From NCBI GenBank assembly GCA_030673845.1, contig JAUTCQ010000015.1, positions 186,001-250,000 on the forward strand: a stretch of 64,000 bases of DNA, given 5' to 3'. Position 1 is the stretch's first letter; every line of letters begins with the position of its first letter. The notes below the pieces were generated by a model that saw only the letters and a program-made list of their open reading frames with translations, had not been told where the DNA came from and did no database searches. Both the position numbers and the translations under genes were made by a program. Source of the DNA: Verrucomicrobiota bacterium JB022. Lineage in GTDB: Bacteria; Verrucomicrobiota; Verrucomicrobiia; Opitutales; Oceanipulchritudinaceae. This document shows positions 53,173 to 62,191 of the stretch, one piece after another.

Positions 53173-55212
53173 ATGGCCTCTACCCACAGCCCCGACACCC
53201 TTTCGCACCCGCAGCCCGGCTCCACGCACGACGAGCCGAAGCACACCGGCATCTGGAAACGCCCGCTGAAGCCCGACGGCCTCGTCGGCTGGCTCACCAC
53301 CGTCGACCACAAGAAGATCGGCATCGCCTACGCGGTGGCCGCGCTCTTTTTCTTCCTCGTGGGCGGCGTGGAAGCGTTGCTGATCCGTCTCCAGCTCTTC
53401 CGCCCCGAGCAAGAGCTGATTACGGCGGAGACGTACAACACGCTCTTCACCATGCACGGGACGACGATGATCTTCCTGGCGGTGATGCCCCTCAGCACGG
53501 CGTTCTTCAACTACATCATGCCGTTGCAGATCGGCGCGCGCGACGTGGCCTTCCCGCGGCTCAACGCGCTCGGGCTCTGGACGTTTATCCTCGGCGGCAT
53601 CCTGCTCAACCTCTCGTGGTTCTTCGGCGGGGCGCCCGATATGGGCTGGTTTGGCTACGCGCCGCTCACGGGCCGCCAGTTCAGCCCCGACATGGCGACC
53701 GACTTCTGGGTGCTCAGCCTGCAGGTGCTCGGTATCGCCTCCCTCGTCGGCTCCTTCAACTTTATCACCACCATCCTGAACATGCGCGCGCCGGGCCTCA
53801 GCATGATGCGCCTGCCACTGTTCACCTGGATGACGCTGATCACGAGCTTCCTTATCATCCTGGCCTTCCCCGCGATTACGATTGCGCTGGTCGAGCTGAT
53901 GTTCGACCGCCACTTCGGCACGATGTTCTTCGACGTGCTGGGCGGGGGTAAGCCGATCCTCTGGCAACACCTTTTCTGGGTGTTCGGTCACCCGGAGGTC
54001 TACATCCTGATCCTGCCCGCGATGGGCATCATCTCGGAGGTGCTGCCGGTGTTTTCGCGCAAGCCGCTCTTCGGCTACCCGCTGGTGGTCTTCTCCGGCG
54101 CGGTCATCGGCTTCCTCGGCTTTGCGGTGTGGAGCCACCACATGTTCACGACCGGCCTCGGGGTGGTCGCCACGAGCGCCTTCGCCTTCCTCACCATGCT
54201 GATCTCGATCCCCACCGGGGTGAAGATCTTTAACTGGATCGGCACGATGTGGGGCGGTCGCATCACCTTTACCACGCCGATGCTCTTTGCGGTCGGCTTT
54301 ATCTGGATGTTCATGCTCGGCGGCTTTACCGGCATCATGCACAGCTCGCCGCCCGTGGACGCCCAGCAGCAAGACACCTACTTCGTGGTGGCGCACTTCC
54401 ACTACGTGCTGATCGGCGGCTCCATCTTCGCGCTCTTCTCGGGCATGTATTACTGGTTCCCGAAAGTCACCGGGCGCATGATGAGCGAGACCTGGGGCAA
54501 GCTGGTGTTCTACACTATGTTCGCGGGCTTCAACCTCGCCTTCTTCCCCATGCACATTCTCGGGATGACGGGTATGCCGCGCCGCACCCACACCTACCAG
54601 ACCGAACTGGGCCTCAACGGGCCCAACCTCTGGAGCACCATCGGGGCGTTCATGCTCGGCTTTGGCGTGCTGATGTTTGTGGCACAGGTGATCTACAGCC
54701 TCAAGAAGGGCCAGAAGTCGGGCCGCGACCCTTGGGACGCGCGCACGCTGGAGTGGGTGACGGACAACCCGCCCAAGTTCTACAACTTTGCCTACACGCC
54801 CATCGTGCACGCCCGCGACCAGTTCTTCGAGAGCAAGCACGGCAAGCCCGAGCGCCGCATGGAAAAGCTGGCCCCCGACGACCACGGCATCCACATGCCC
54901 GACCAGAGCTGGTGGCCGCTGATCCTCTCGATCGGGCTCTTCATCGCCGCTTTCGGCATGGTGGTGCTCGGCCAGCCCCGCGAGGCCTTCCCGCTGATCG
55001 GCGGCATGCTGCCCGAGGGCGACTTCTCGATCTGGGAGTTTACCGTGCCGGGCCTGGCGCTGACGCTCTTTGCCGCTTTTGGCTGGGCTTATGAGGGCCC
55101 GGGCGGCTTCCACGTGCACCCGCCCGCCAGTGAAATCCAGGACGACGAAATGGGCACCGTCTTGCGCACCGCTCCGACGCGCCCCGAGCCCAACGGCCAC
55201 TCCGGTCACTAA
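53173..55212 (+). CDS. coxA: Cytochrome c oxidase subunit I (caa3 type)
   Basis: 679 residues from ATG 53173. It has at least 12 membrane helices, plus two extra at the C-terminus as in long caa3 CoxA. Heme and CuB ligands are in FTMHGTTMIFLAV (low-spin heme a), VFGHPEVYILILP (CuB His and the cross-linked Tyr), WSHHMFTTG (CuB His-His) and HFHYVLIGGSIFAL (heme a3 and a). It contains the oxygen-reducing site and proton channels. The gap from coxB is 17 bp. Confidence 0.97.
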   Translation: MASTHSPDTLSHPQPGSTHDEPKHTGIWKRPLKPDGLVGWLTTVDHKKIGIAYAVAALFFFLVGGVEALLIRLQLFRPEQELITAETYNTLFTMHGTTMIFLAVMPLSTAFFNYIMPLQIGARDVAFPRLNALGLWTFILGGILLNLSWFFGGAPDMGWFGYAPLTGRQFSPDMATDFWVLSLQVLGIASLVGSFNFITTILNMRAPGLSMMRLPLFTWMTLITSFLIILAFPAITIALVELMFDRHFGTMFFDVLGGGKPILWQHLFWVFGHPEVYILILPAMGIISEVLPVFSRKPLFGYPLVVFSGAVIGFLGFAVWSHHMFTTGLGVVATSAFAFLTMLISIPTGVKIFNWIGTMWGGRITFTTPMLFAVGFIWMFMLGGFTGIMHSSPPVDAQQQDTYFVVAHFHYVLIGGSIFALFSGMYYWFPKVTGRMMSETWGKLVFYTMFAGFNLAFFPMHILGMTGMPRRTHTYQTELGLNGPNLWSTIGAFMLGFGVLMFVAQVIYSLKKGQKSGRDPWDARTLEWVTDNPPKFYNFAYTPIVHARDQFFESKHGKPERRMEKLAPDDHGIHMPDQSWWPLILSIGLFIAAFGMVVLGQPREAFPLIGGMLPEGDFSIWEFTVPGLALTLFAAFGWAYEGPGGFHVHPPASEIQDDEMGTVLRTAPTRPEPNGHSGH

Positions 55213-55243
55213 ACCTCACGCAACCCTTTCTCCCGCATCTTTC

Positions 55244-55861
55244 ATGGCACACCCCGCCTCCGCCGACCCGCTCACCGAGCTGAAGCAGACCAACACCGGC
55301 ATCGAGAACAAGAAGCTCGCCATGTGGGCCTTCCTCGCGTCGGACTGCATGTTCTTCGGCACCCTCATCTCGACGCACCTCATCTACCGCCGGGTATATC
55401 CCGACGTGGTGAACCCGCCCGAGATCTTCGACATCGAGCTCACCGGCATCAGCTCGTTCGTGCTGCTCGCCTCGTCATTCTCGATGGCGCTGGCCGTCTC
55501 TTCGGCCCACAAAGGCAACCTCAAGATGGTCCGCATCGCGCTGGCGGCGACGATCTTCGGCGGGTTGGTCTTCCTTGCCGGTCAGGTCTACGAGTTCAGT
55601 CACTTCGTGCACCACAAGCACCTGACGCTCGACAGCAACATCTTCGGGTCGACCTTCTACCTGCTCACGGGCACTCACGGCACGCACGTGGCCATCGGGG
55701 TGCTCTGGCTCACGGCTCACCTGGTCCATACCTTCACCCCGTGGCATGGGAGGCAAAATGCGCTCGATATCGAGAGTACGGGCCTCTACTGGCACTTTGT
55801 GGACATCGTCTGGATCGTGATTTTCACCGCCGTCTACCTTGTTGAATACCTCAACTTCTAA
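55244..55861 (+). CDS. coxC: Cytochrome c oxidase subunit III
   Basis: 205 residues from ATG 55244. Five membrane helices and the family motifs KKLAMWAFLASDCMFFGTLI, GTHGTHVAIGVLWL and ESTGLYWHFVDIVWIVIF. The short five-helix form is typical of caa3 oxidases. It stabilises subunit I. Confidence 0.96.
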   Translation: MAHPASADPLTELKQTNTGIENKKLAMWAFLASDCMFFGTLISTHLIYRRVYPDVVNPPEIFDIELTGISSFVLLASSFSMALAVSSAHKGNLKMVRIALAATIFGGLVFLAGQVYEFSHFVHHKHLTLDSNIFGSTFYLLTGTHGTHVAIGVLWLTAHLVHTFTPWHGRQNALDIESTGLYWHFVDIVWIVIFTAVYLVEYLNF

Positions 55862-55864
55862 GCT

Positions 55865-56215
55865 ATGAGCCACTCTGCCCAGCCCACGATGACGCACAAG
55901 GTGGACGATCACCACCTGATCGAGGAAAACCAGAAGTACTTTACCTTCAACGCGGTTGCGATGGCGCTCGCCTTCATCACGATGATCGAGCTGGTCATCG
56001 TGTACCTGCCGATTGCCGGTTGGATCGTTTTCACCATCCTGACTGTGCTCTCGGTAGTGAAGTTTGCGGCGGTCTGCTGGTGGTTCATGCACCTGCGGTG
56101 GGATAAGATCCTGCTGACGCTGCTCTTTTGCCTGGGCCTGCTCCTGGCTGGCGGCACCGTCATCGCGCTGTTCTTCCTCTTCCAGCAAGACCCGAACGGC
56201 GCCCCGACGTTCTAG
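55865..56215 (+). CDS. coxD: Cytochrome c oxidase subunit IV (CtaF type)
   Basis: A 116-residue protein with three membrane helices (VAMALAFITMIELVIVYLP; FTILTVLSVVKFAAVCWWFM; LLTLLFCLGLLLAGGTVI) and the WWFMHLRWDK motif of prokaryotic subunit IV. It starts 3 bp after coxC. Confidence 0.9.
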   Translation: MSHSAQPTMTHKVDDHHLIEENQKYFTFNAVAMALAFITMIELVIVYLPIAGWIVFTILTVLSVVKFAAVCWWFMHLRWDKILLTLLFCLGLLLAGGTVIALFFLFQQDPNGAPTF

Positions 56216-56234
56216 AGACGGTGAATACCTCGCC

Positions 56235-56296
56235 AGAACACGAAGGCGTACCGCGATAGATTCCTTTCTCCTTTGTGCCTTTGTGACCTTGGTGAG
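56235..56296. repeat. Degenerate member of the CAGAAG/ACGAAG inverted-repeat family
   Basis: AGAACACGAAGGCG on the left and TCCTTTGTGCCTTTGTGACC on the right form a weak, imperfect hairpin between coxD and ctaG. Wording resembles the arms at 20360 and 33824. Low confidence. Confidence 0.3.
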
Positions 56297-56322
56297 AGAA
56301 CCAATCCCAGTTACATTTCTCC

Positions 56323-57159
56323 ATGCTTCGGTGGACCCACTGGCATAACGAGCCTCTCCTGATCGGCGGCATCCTGCTGGTCGTGTGGCTCTATGCCGTG
56401 CTGGTGGGGCCGTTGCGCCGCTGGATCGACCCGGAGGTCAAGTTCCCCAAGCGAGAAGCGTGGTGGTTTGGAGCGGCGATCCTCAGCTTTTACCTCGCGG
56501 TGGGGTCCCCCCTCGATGCGGCGGGCGAGAACTTCCTGTTCAGCGCCCACATGCTGCAGCACAACATCCTGATGTACCTCACGCCGCTCTTCACCATCTG
56601 GGCACTGCCGGAGTGGCTGGTCGACGGGATTCTGGATCGTTCGCGCACGCTGCGGGTGCTGGCGCGGTTTTTTGTGCACCCCGTGGTGGCCGGGTTCCTT
56701 TTCACGGCAGTCTTCAACGGCTGGCACGCCCCCGCGCTCTACGAGCTGGCCCTGCGCCACAAGGACGTGCACACGCTCGAGCACCTGACGATGTTCGTCA
56801 CTTCAGTGCTCATGTGCTGGCCGATCATTGGGCGCAGCGTGCTACTCCCCCGGCTGCATCCCGGGTTGCAGATGCTGTATCTATTCCTGCTCATGGTGGT
56901 GCAGATCCCGCTCTTCGCCATCCTCACCTTCGCGCCCGACGTCTTTTACACCACCTACGAGTATGCGCCGCGCCTCTTTGCCGCGCTCGACCCCTTGGAA
57001 GACCAGCGCCTGGGCGGCCTCATCATGAAGGTGGCCAACATGGTCTTCTCGCTCAGCTTCATCGCCTACGCCTTCATCCTCTGGCAGCGCGAGAGCGAAG
57101 ACAACCTCACGCCCACGCGCGTGCGCATCGCTACGACCACGCGCCACCATATTGCCTAA
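56323..57159 (+). CDS. ctaG: Cytochrome c oxidase assembly factor CtaG (caa3 type)
   Basis: A 278-residue protein with about seven membrane helices. Conserved His-rich loops are SAHMLQHNILMYLTPLF, FNGWHAPALYELALRH and HTLEHLTMFVTSVLMCWPI, matching the Caa3_CtaG family. CtaG is needed to insert copper into or assemble caa3 oxidase. It is the last gene of the oxidase cluster, 107 bp after coxD. Confidence 0.93.
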   Translation: MLRWTHWHNEPLLIGGILLVVWLYAVLVGPLRRWIDPEVKFPKREAWWFGAAILSFYLAVGSPLDAAGENFLFSAHMLQHNILMYLTPLFTIWALPEWLVDGILDRSRTLRVLARFFVHPVVAGFLFTAVFNGWHAPALYELALRHKDVHTLEHLTMFVTSVLMCWPIIGRSVLLPRLHPGLQMLYLFLLMVVQIPLFAILTFAPDVFYTTYEYAPRLFAALDPLEDQRLGGLIMKVANMVFSLSFIAYAFILWQRESEDNLTPTRVRIATTTRHHIA

Positions 57160-57172
57160 GGTGGCGGGGTCG

Positions 57173-57205
57173 AAAAAGGGGGAGAGAGCTGCGTAACCCT
57201 CTCCC
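57173..57205 (-). terminator. Terminator of the tail-collar gene (convergent with ctaG)
   Basis: The stem GGGAGAG / CTCTCCC (57180-57205, 12-base loop) is followed on the minus strand by CCUUUUUCG. It lies 14 bp past the stop at 57219. Confidence 0.65.
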
Positions 57206-57218
57206 TCAACCTGCCGGT

Positions 57219-57923
57219 TCAGGTCCGAGGTGGATACAAGCCCTCGATGCAGATCACGAAGTTGAGACCGAGACAGGGGGGCATGATTGGGAATGGCTCT
57301 GTTTGGCCTGTTTCGTTTCCGCCTGTGTAGCCGTTTGCCACTTCAATCTCCCCGATAACGTTCGCATCGGTCGAAATTATCCCCGTCGCCGTTACGTTGA
57401 CGGAGTCCGCGTGCAGGTTCACGTTCGGCGTATTTTGATTGTACGTCTCGTAGGCGTTAAAGCTGCGACCATTGTCTCCGACGGTGGCAAGGCTTGCCCC
57501 GGGGGTGGCGGCGGTCTGAGTCGCGTTTTGATCGCTGGCATTCAGCGTGGAGCTGGTGGTGATATTGACGGTGATGCCGCCGGTTTTGGCCTTCATTTCG
57601 CCAGTAGCGGCGACGGCTTGGTGAGTGTGGCGAGGCATTTGGGTCGGATCGAGCTGGGTCTCCTCCTGCCCGATCATCTGCCCCAGGAAGCGCTCCGTGA
57701 GTGCGATTCCCCTCCCGGTGCATAAGGGTAGGCGGCCACGCAGATCAGGAAGTGCGAACGTGGTGCGTCCGTCTCCTCCGTAGTTGGTGCTGAGCAGGGA
57801 ATACAGGGCCTCGTTGCCAGCGATAGGAAGGATCTGGCCATAACAAAACGCCCAGCCGCGCGGGGGGTAGGTGTTGGCGCAAATCGAAATTGCGCCGAGG
57901 TAGAAACAGTCGCTAGGTCCCAT
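57219..57923 (-). CDS. Phage tail collar domain protein (MdpB-like)
   Basis: A 234-residue protein. The N-terminal collar domain has AISICANTYPPRGWAFCYGQ, LPIAGNEALYSLLSTNYGGD and TTFALPDLRGRLPLCTGRG, the pattern of microcystin-dependent-protein/tail-collar proteins. The middle is Thr/Ala/Asn-rich, and the end, PFPIMPPCLGLNFVICIEGLY, is also conserved in the family. These are usually isolated bacterial genes of unknown function, not part of a full prophage. No other phage genes are seen here. The lipase gene at 57971 is 47 bp upstream on the same strand. Confidence 0.85.
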   Translation of the reverse strand: MGPSDCFYLGAISICANTYPPRGWAFCYGQILPIAGNEALYSLLSTNYGGDGRTTFALPDLRGRLPLCTGRGIALTERFLGQMIGQEETQLDPTQMPRHTHQAVAATGEMKAKTGGITVNITTSSTLNASDQNATQTAATPGASLATVGDNGRSFNAYETYNQNTPNVNLHADSVNVTATGIISTDANVIGEIEVANGYTGGNETGQTEPFPIMPPCLGLNFVICIEGLYPPRT

Positions 57924-57970
57924 AGTGTCCGTGGATTTGAGGTGGGTTTTGAAACGTTGTCTGGAGGTTT

Positions 57971-59281
57971 CTAAAGCAGGTGGTGCAGGATGTAGTCGAC
58001 GATGGCTTCGATCTCCGATTCCGGGCTCATATAAGTGACGCCCGGCAACAGCTTATAGCCCGGCTGGTTTTCGATCGGCCCCGGGAGGATGAGTTTCACT
58101 TCCTCGTTCCCATTGAGGTAGGCATGGCTGTAGGCGCCCACGTGTTGCCAGCCCAGCTCCTGCAGAAAGGCCGGGAGGCCGTTGAGCGGCATATCCAGCT
58201 CCTTCCCGTTGGGGTCGTAAGGGGGGATCTGCCCGACCACGGTCGAGTTAGTAAAAGGCTGGTTGGGCAACATGGTGTAGGTGATGCCCGAGCTGTTCGC
58301 CCGGCCTTCAGCCTTGCCCACGATCACCTCGAGTTGGGGGGCAAGCAAAGAGCCGGGTGCCCCGTAGAGGCTTTCGATTTGCGTCATGTTGGCGGGGCTG
58401 GATGGCGCCGTCGCCCACGCATGGGGCACCACATCGAGGTGGTTCCAGTGCATCACGTTCCAGCTTGCGTAGGCAGCGTCGAGATCGGTCGAAACCGGCT
58501 TGAAGTTGTCCGCAAAATAGCCCGCAAACTGGCCATTGCCCGGGGTGGCGCCTGCCGTCGGGAAGACCAGCACCTGCCCGAACTTGCCGAGCAGACCCTT
58601 GCGCTGCAGATAAGCGGCCAGGGTGGGGGAGAGTGCGCCCGCGAGGCTGTGGCCGGTGAAAATGAGCGTGGCGGTGCCGGCATCGTCTGCCGGGATCGAG
58701 CTGAGGAAGTCGACCAGCGTCTCGCTGACCCCCAGTGCGCCCTTGTGCGGATACAGCGTGGCGATGTCTTTGACCCCAAGTGCGGTACCCTTGGAGATGT
58801 AGGGCGTAGTCGCGTCGTTGGGCCGGTCGGCGTCCTGAATGTCCTGAGGCTCGAAGGTCGTGAAATCGACCACCTTGTCGACCAACCCATCCTCAACGAT
58901 CCAGTCGATCATCGAGTATGGGTTGGTGGCGGCGATGGCGACCACGTAGACTTTTTGGCCCATGATGCCCTGCCCGGCGGGTGCGGCATCCGTCGAGGAG
59001 GCGACAAAGACGGCGTTTTGTGGGATGCCGCTGTCGGTTTCCGGGCCCTTGACTAGTGGGCCCCATTCCAGCTTCCAGTTGCCGATGGTGGAGATGGAGT
59101 CGGAGCTCGGCTGGAGCACGTATGAGGCGGGCCCGGAGCCCTGCATGTCCATGATCTGAGAAAGGGCGACTTGTAACTGCTCCGTCAGCAGCTCGGCCGT
59201 GCTGCGATACGGGATCAGTTTGTTGGCGTACATCGAAAGGGTGAAGACCCGTTGGAAATAGTCCCAGGAAGGTGTAGACAT
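57971..59281 (-). CDS. Class 3-type lipase family protein
   Basis: A 436-residue alpha/beta-hydrolase of the fungal lipase (class 3) type. The nucleophile elbow TLIFTGHSLAGALSPTLAA holds the serine near residue 210. A later Asp/His region includes HWNHLDVVPHAW. No signal peptide is visible, so export would need another route. It would hydrolyse lipid or polyester esters. It is upstream of and probably co-transcribed with the tail-collar gene, an odd pairing. Upstream 59282-59517 shows no gene. Confidence 0.75.
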   Translation of the reverse strand: MSTPSWDYFQRVFTLSMYANKLIPYRSTAELLTEQLQVALSQIMDMQGSGPASYVLQPSSDSISTIGNWKLEWGPLVKGPETDSGIPQNAVFVASSTDAAPAGQGIMGQKVYVVAIAATNPYSMIDWIVEDGLVDKVVDFTTFEPQDIQDADRPNDATTPYISKGTALGVKDIATLYPHKGALGVSETLVDFLSSIPADDAGTATLIFTGHSLAGALSPTLAAYLQRKGLLGKFGQVLVFPTAGATPGNGQFAGYFADNFKPVSTDLDAAYASWNVMHWNHLDVVPHAWATAPSSPANMTQIESLYGAPGSLLAPQLEVIVGKAEGRANSSGITYTMLPNQPFTNSTVVGQIPPYDPNGKELDMPLNGLPAFLQELGWQHVGAYSHAYLNGNEEVKLILPGPIENQPGYKLLPGVTYMSPESEIEAIVDYILHHLL

Positions 59282-59517
59282 CGGTTTGCTTAGTGAGAGA
59301 CGAGGTGGAAGGGCCTGCGGCGAACGCTTGGTAGCTGCGGGACGCCGGGCCGGCAGATTTGAAATCCAACGCCTAATATAGTCAAGGTTATCCCTCTATT
59401 TATTGAGGCGCTTGTTTTGGCCGACTGCGCAGTGAGGTCCATAACGATCAAGCGACGGTGGCTTTCACTTGAGCTGGGGGGAGAAATGCGTATTATGAGC
59501 ATACGCCCCTAACCCCC

Positions 59518-60231
59518 ATGAAGACTCTACGCTCCCTCCTTTTTGCCGCCGCATGCCTGCTGGGCACTCTTCACGCGGCCACCCCCGAAGGCTTTACGCC
59601 GCCCAAGCTGCAAAACGCCGACGCCATCCGCTACCCCGATCAGTTGACGCGCTACGGCATCTTTGAAGGCTCGGTGGTGTTGCAGCTCGAAATCGACTCC
59701 AATGGCAGCTTGACCGATTGGCTGGCGCTGGCGGCAACACACGAGGGCTTTGTCGACCACCTGCGGCACCGCATCGGCGATTGGCGCTTCAAGGCGGCGC
59801 GCGAAGACGGCGAGCCGGTCGTAAGCGGGCTGCTCGTGCGGGTCGATTTCCGTTACAACGACGTCATCAGCCTCAGCGTGGGCGAGATGGCGGGCGCCTT
59901 CATCAACAGCCTGGGGCCCACCGCGCAGACCAAATCGCGCGTGGCCAAGCTCACCCAACTCGACCAGCCGCTGGAGCCGCTCCACGTCGTCGAGCCGCAA
60001 GCCATCGCGCCTCAAGGCAGCCGTCTCGACGGCCACGCCACCGTCAGCTTTTACGTCGACGAGCAAGGCCACGTGCGCCTACCCGTCGTCACCGATTGGG
60101 AAGGCGACCTCACCCTCATCTCCACCGCCTATACGGCACTGCTCGACTGGCGCTTCGAGCCCCCCACCATCAACGGCCGCCCCACCATCGTCCAAGCACG
60201 CCAGCGGTTTAACTTTTCGCCGGTAGAGTAG
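59518..60231 (+). CDS. Exported protein with two TonB-C-like domains
   Basis: A 237-residue protein with signal peptide SLLFAAACLLGTLHAA. Two copies of a TonB C-terminal-like fold follow. The first has IFEGSVVLQLEIDSNGSLTD and IGDWRFKAAREDGEPV. The second has DGHATVSFYVDEQGHVRLPV and LLDWRFEPPTINGRPT. TonB itself has a membrane anchor and proline-rich linker, both lacking here, so this is likely a periplasmic relative of unknown role. It converges with the DUF115-like gene, stops 6 bp apart. Confidence 0.65.
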   Translation: MKTLRSLLFAAACLLGTLHAATPEGFTPPKLQNADAIRYPDQLTRYGIFEGSVVLQLEIDSNGSLTDWLALAATHEGFVDHLRHRIGDWRFKAAREDGEPVVSGLLVRVDFRYNDVISLSVGEMAGAFINSLGPTAQTKSRVAKLTQLDQPLEPLHVVEPQAIAPQGSRLDGHATVSFYVDEQGHVRLPVVTDWEGDLTLISTAYTALLDWRFEPPTINGRPTIVQARQRFNFSPVE

Positions 60232-60237
60232 GCCTTC

Positions 60238-61101
60238 CTACCTCCCTGCCACCGCGTCAAAATCCACGCGTTCGAAGACCTCGAGCTTGCCGCCGCGGGT
60301 GGCGTTGGCGATGCGGATGCCGTGGAGCTCGCAATAGGTGCGCGCGTGGCGGTAGGCGATCTCCTGCTCTTCCAGGCGCGGGCCTTTGAAGATGTCGCCC
60401 GGCTGGTAATAGTCTTTGCTGAAGTGGCTCTGCTGCCCGGCGGCGACATGGATCTCGTAGTTGCCGAAGCGCTTGGTGTCGTCCGTCTTGGGCGGGGGCG
60501 GGTAGTTGAAGTCGATCCCTAGCAGGTAGATCTCCTTTACGCCCATCCAGACGGCAAACTGGATCATGTGGTAGGTGACGGTCTGCCCCTCCCATGAACC
60601 GGCGAGCAGGTTGTGCGAAAACGGCGTATCGTCGCGCGGCTCCCGGGGCTGCAGGCGGTGGAAAAACGTCGCACCATGATAACGCGGGATGTGGTGCAGC
60701 AAGTCGTAGGGGTAGAAGCGCGGCTCCTGCAGGTGGGGCAGCTCACGGATGCAGTTGAGCGCCGAAAGCTCGTCGGCCACGAAGTAGTAACTGGGCCGCC
60801 AAGGCGTCTCCTTGTAAGCCACGAAGATCTTGTTGGCGGCGAAGCACACCTCGCCCTGCAGGCGGTCGAGATCGGTCGTGCGGAGGCTCGGCCCGTTGCC
60901 GATTATGAAGGCGCGCTGCCCCGCGTGCTTGCCCTTCAGGTCGAGCAGACGAAAGTCGTTATCCGAAAAAGGCACGCCCGCGAGCTGCATCCGGTGGTGC
61001 AGGCCATTGCCCGCCCCGGCTACCCGACGCGCTCCCGCTCGGGCCACCCGACACCCCAATCGCCATGGAGACAGCAATAGACCACTCATGGCGCGCATCA
61101 T
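60238..61101 (-). CDS. DUF115 / MptE-like domain protein (paralogue 1)
   Basis: A 287-residue protein. After about 50 variable residues comes KGKHAGQRAFIIGNGPSLRT, a Rossmann-like nucleotide-binding start, then VCFAANKIFVAYKETPWRPS, YYFVADE and a C-terminal GVKEIYLLGIDFNYP. These match the DUF115/6-hydroxymethylpterin-pyrophosphokinase-like family, often found near flagellin or surface glycan modification genes. The start is uncertain, since several ATGs lie at 61101-61087. The neighbour at 61156 is a paralogue. Confidence 0.75.
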   Translation of the reverse strand: MMRAMSGLLLSPWRLGCRVARAGARRVAGAGNGLHHRMQLAGVPFSDNDFRLLDLKGKHAGQRAFIIGNGPSLRTTDLDRLQGEVCFAANKIFVAYKETPWRPSYYFVADELSALNCIRELPHLQEPRFYPYDLLHHIPRYHGATFFHRLQPREPRDDTPFSHNLLAGSWEGQTVTYHMIQFAVWMGVKEIYLLGIDFNYPPPPKTDDTKRFGNYEIHVAAGQQSHFSKDYYQPGDIFKGPRLEEQEIAYRHARTYCELHGIRIANATRGGKLEVFERVDFDAVAGR

Positions 61102-61155
61102 AGCCCTTGCCTGAGCCGAGGCAAGGCGGCAAGGAAGCGGGCGGCGGGCAAAACT

Positions 61156-61965
61156 CTATTTCGGCACCACCGCGTCGAAGTCCACGCGCGGGAAAACATC
61201 CAGTTTGCCCCCGCGGCTGGCGTTGGCGATCTTCCAGTCGCGCTGATCCATCTCGCGTCGGGCAGCCCGGTAAGCTGCATACTGCTTGCTCACCAGCGGC
61301 TCCAGGTAACGCTGGTTGGGCTCGAAATAGTTGGGGAGAAAGTGGTTGCGCGAATCCTGTTGCTCGCGGATCGTGTATTCGCCCGACTGCCGGGCCACCG
61401 CGTCGTTGGCATACTGGTAATCCCAGTCGACCCCCAGCAGGTAGATCTCCTTGATACCCATGAAGACCGCCCACTGCAGGCAGTCGTAGGTGACGGTGCA
61501 GCCCGTGCTTACGCGCGCCTGCGGCTGATAGGAAAAGGGTGGGGGCTCCTCGTCGGCCGGAGGCGGGCTCTTGCGGAAAAACAGCGCCTTCGGGTCTTCG
61601 CGGTAGTGCTCGAACAGGTCAAACGCGAACAGTTTCTGCGGCCCTTGGGCGGCCATCACCAGCGGGCGGAAATTTTCCGCGTTGAGGTGGTCGACCATCA
61701 CATAATAAGTCGGCCGCCAATCCGTCTGATCAAAGGCCTTGACGATGCCGTTGGTCGCGAAGGTGATCTCGCCCCGCAGCCGCTCCAGGTCGGCGATGCG
61801 CAGGCTCGGCCCGTTGCCGATCACAAACGCCCGCTGCCCCCGGTGCTTGCCCTTGAGCGCGGCCAGCTGCTGCCAGTTGCGGCGCTGCTGCAGCTCCAGC
61901 TCCCGCCCCATCTCCTGACGGCGCAGGTGCCACTGGTGTTTGATCTGGCGTAAAAACTGGATCAT
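61156..61965 (-). CDS. DUF115 / MptE-like domain protein (paralogue 2)
   Basis: A 269-residue protein with the same core as its neighbour: LKGKHRGQRAFVIGNGPSLR, ITFATNGIVKAFDQTDWRPT, YYVMVDHL and MGIKEIYLLGVDWDYQYAND, and a matching C-terminus (NASRGGKLDVFPRVDFDAVV vs NATRGGKLEVFERVDFDAVA). Tandem duplication is clear. The family probably handles a nucleotide-linked sugar or pterin; substrate unknown. It begins 119 bp from tRNA-Ser on the other strand. Confidence 0.75.
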   Translation of the reverse strand: MIQFLRQIKHQWHLRRQEMGRELELQQRRNWQQLAALKGKHRGQRAFVIGNGPSLRIADLERLRGEITFATNGIVKAFDQTDWRPTYYVMVDHLNAENFRPLVMAAQGPQKLFAFDLFEHYREDPKALFFRKSPPPADEEPPPFSYQPQARVSTGCTVTYDCLQWAVFMGIKEIYLLGVDWDYQYANDAVARQSGEYTIREQQDSRNHFLPNYFEPNQRYLEPLVSKQYAAYRAARREMDQRDWKIANASRGGKLDVFPRVDFDAVVPK

Positions 61966-62000
61966 AGCGCGACCTCGCGGGCAAACCTATCACGTTGCCA

Positions 62001-62075
62001 CGACTTTTTCTTGCCAACCCGCCAGAAAAAGTCGATCCTTTACGTTTTGGTGCACACTACGTCCTCGCACCAAAA
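62001..62075. repeat. Two adjacent perfect hairpins upstream of tRNA-Ser
   Basis: CGACTTTTTC / GAAAAAGTCG (10-bp arms, 62001-62034) is followed by TTTTGGTGC / GCACCAAAA (9-bp arms, 62045-62075). They fill the space between the divergent DUF115-like gene and tRNA-Ser. They could be regulatory, tRNA-leader or recombination-related; nothing decides this from sequence. Confidence 0.55.
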
Positions 62076-62084
62076 CCCTGTCAC

Positions 62085-62174
62085 GGAGAGATGCCGGAGT
62101 GGACGAACGGGTCTGACTCGAAATCAGAAGTGCCCGCAAGGGTACCGGGGGTTCGAATCCCTCTCTCTCCGCCA
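62085..62174 (+). tRNA. tRNA-Ser (CGA), CCA encoded
   Basis: GGAGAGA pairs with TCTCTCC, followed by discriminator G and encoded CCA (62172-62174). The anticodon arm is TCTGA-CTCGAAA-TCAGA with anticodon CGA. A long variable arm (GTGCCCGCAAGGGTAC) is typical of serine. 90 nt in total. Confidence 0.97.
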
Positions 62175-62191
62175 GGTTTCTAAATCATTAG

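Noticed and set aside
53140-55209. About 689-codon open frame antisense to coxA
   Set aside because: Extremely His/Glu/Arg-rich nonsense composition; coxA is complete on the other strand.
57219-57923. Prophage remnant suggested by the tail-collar gene
   Set aside because: No capsid, terminase, portal or integrase genes nearby; such collar genes are common as isolated bacterial genes.
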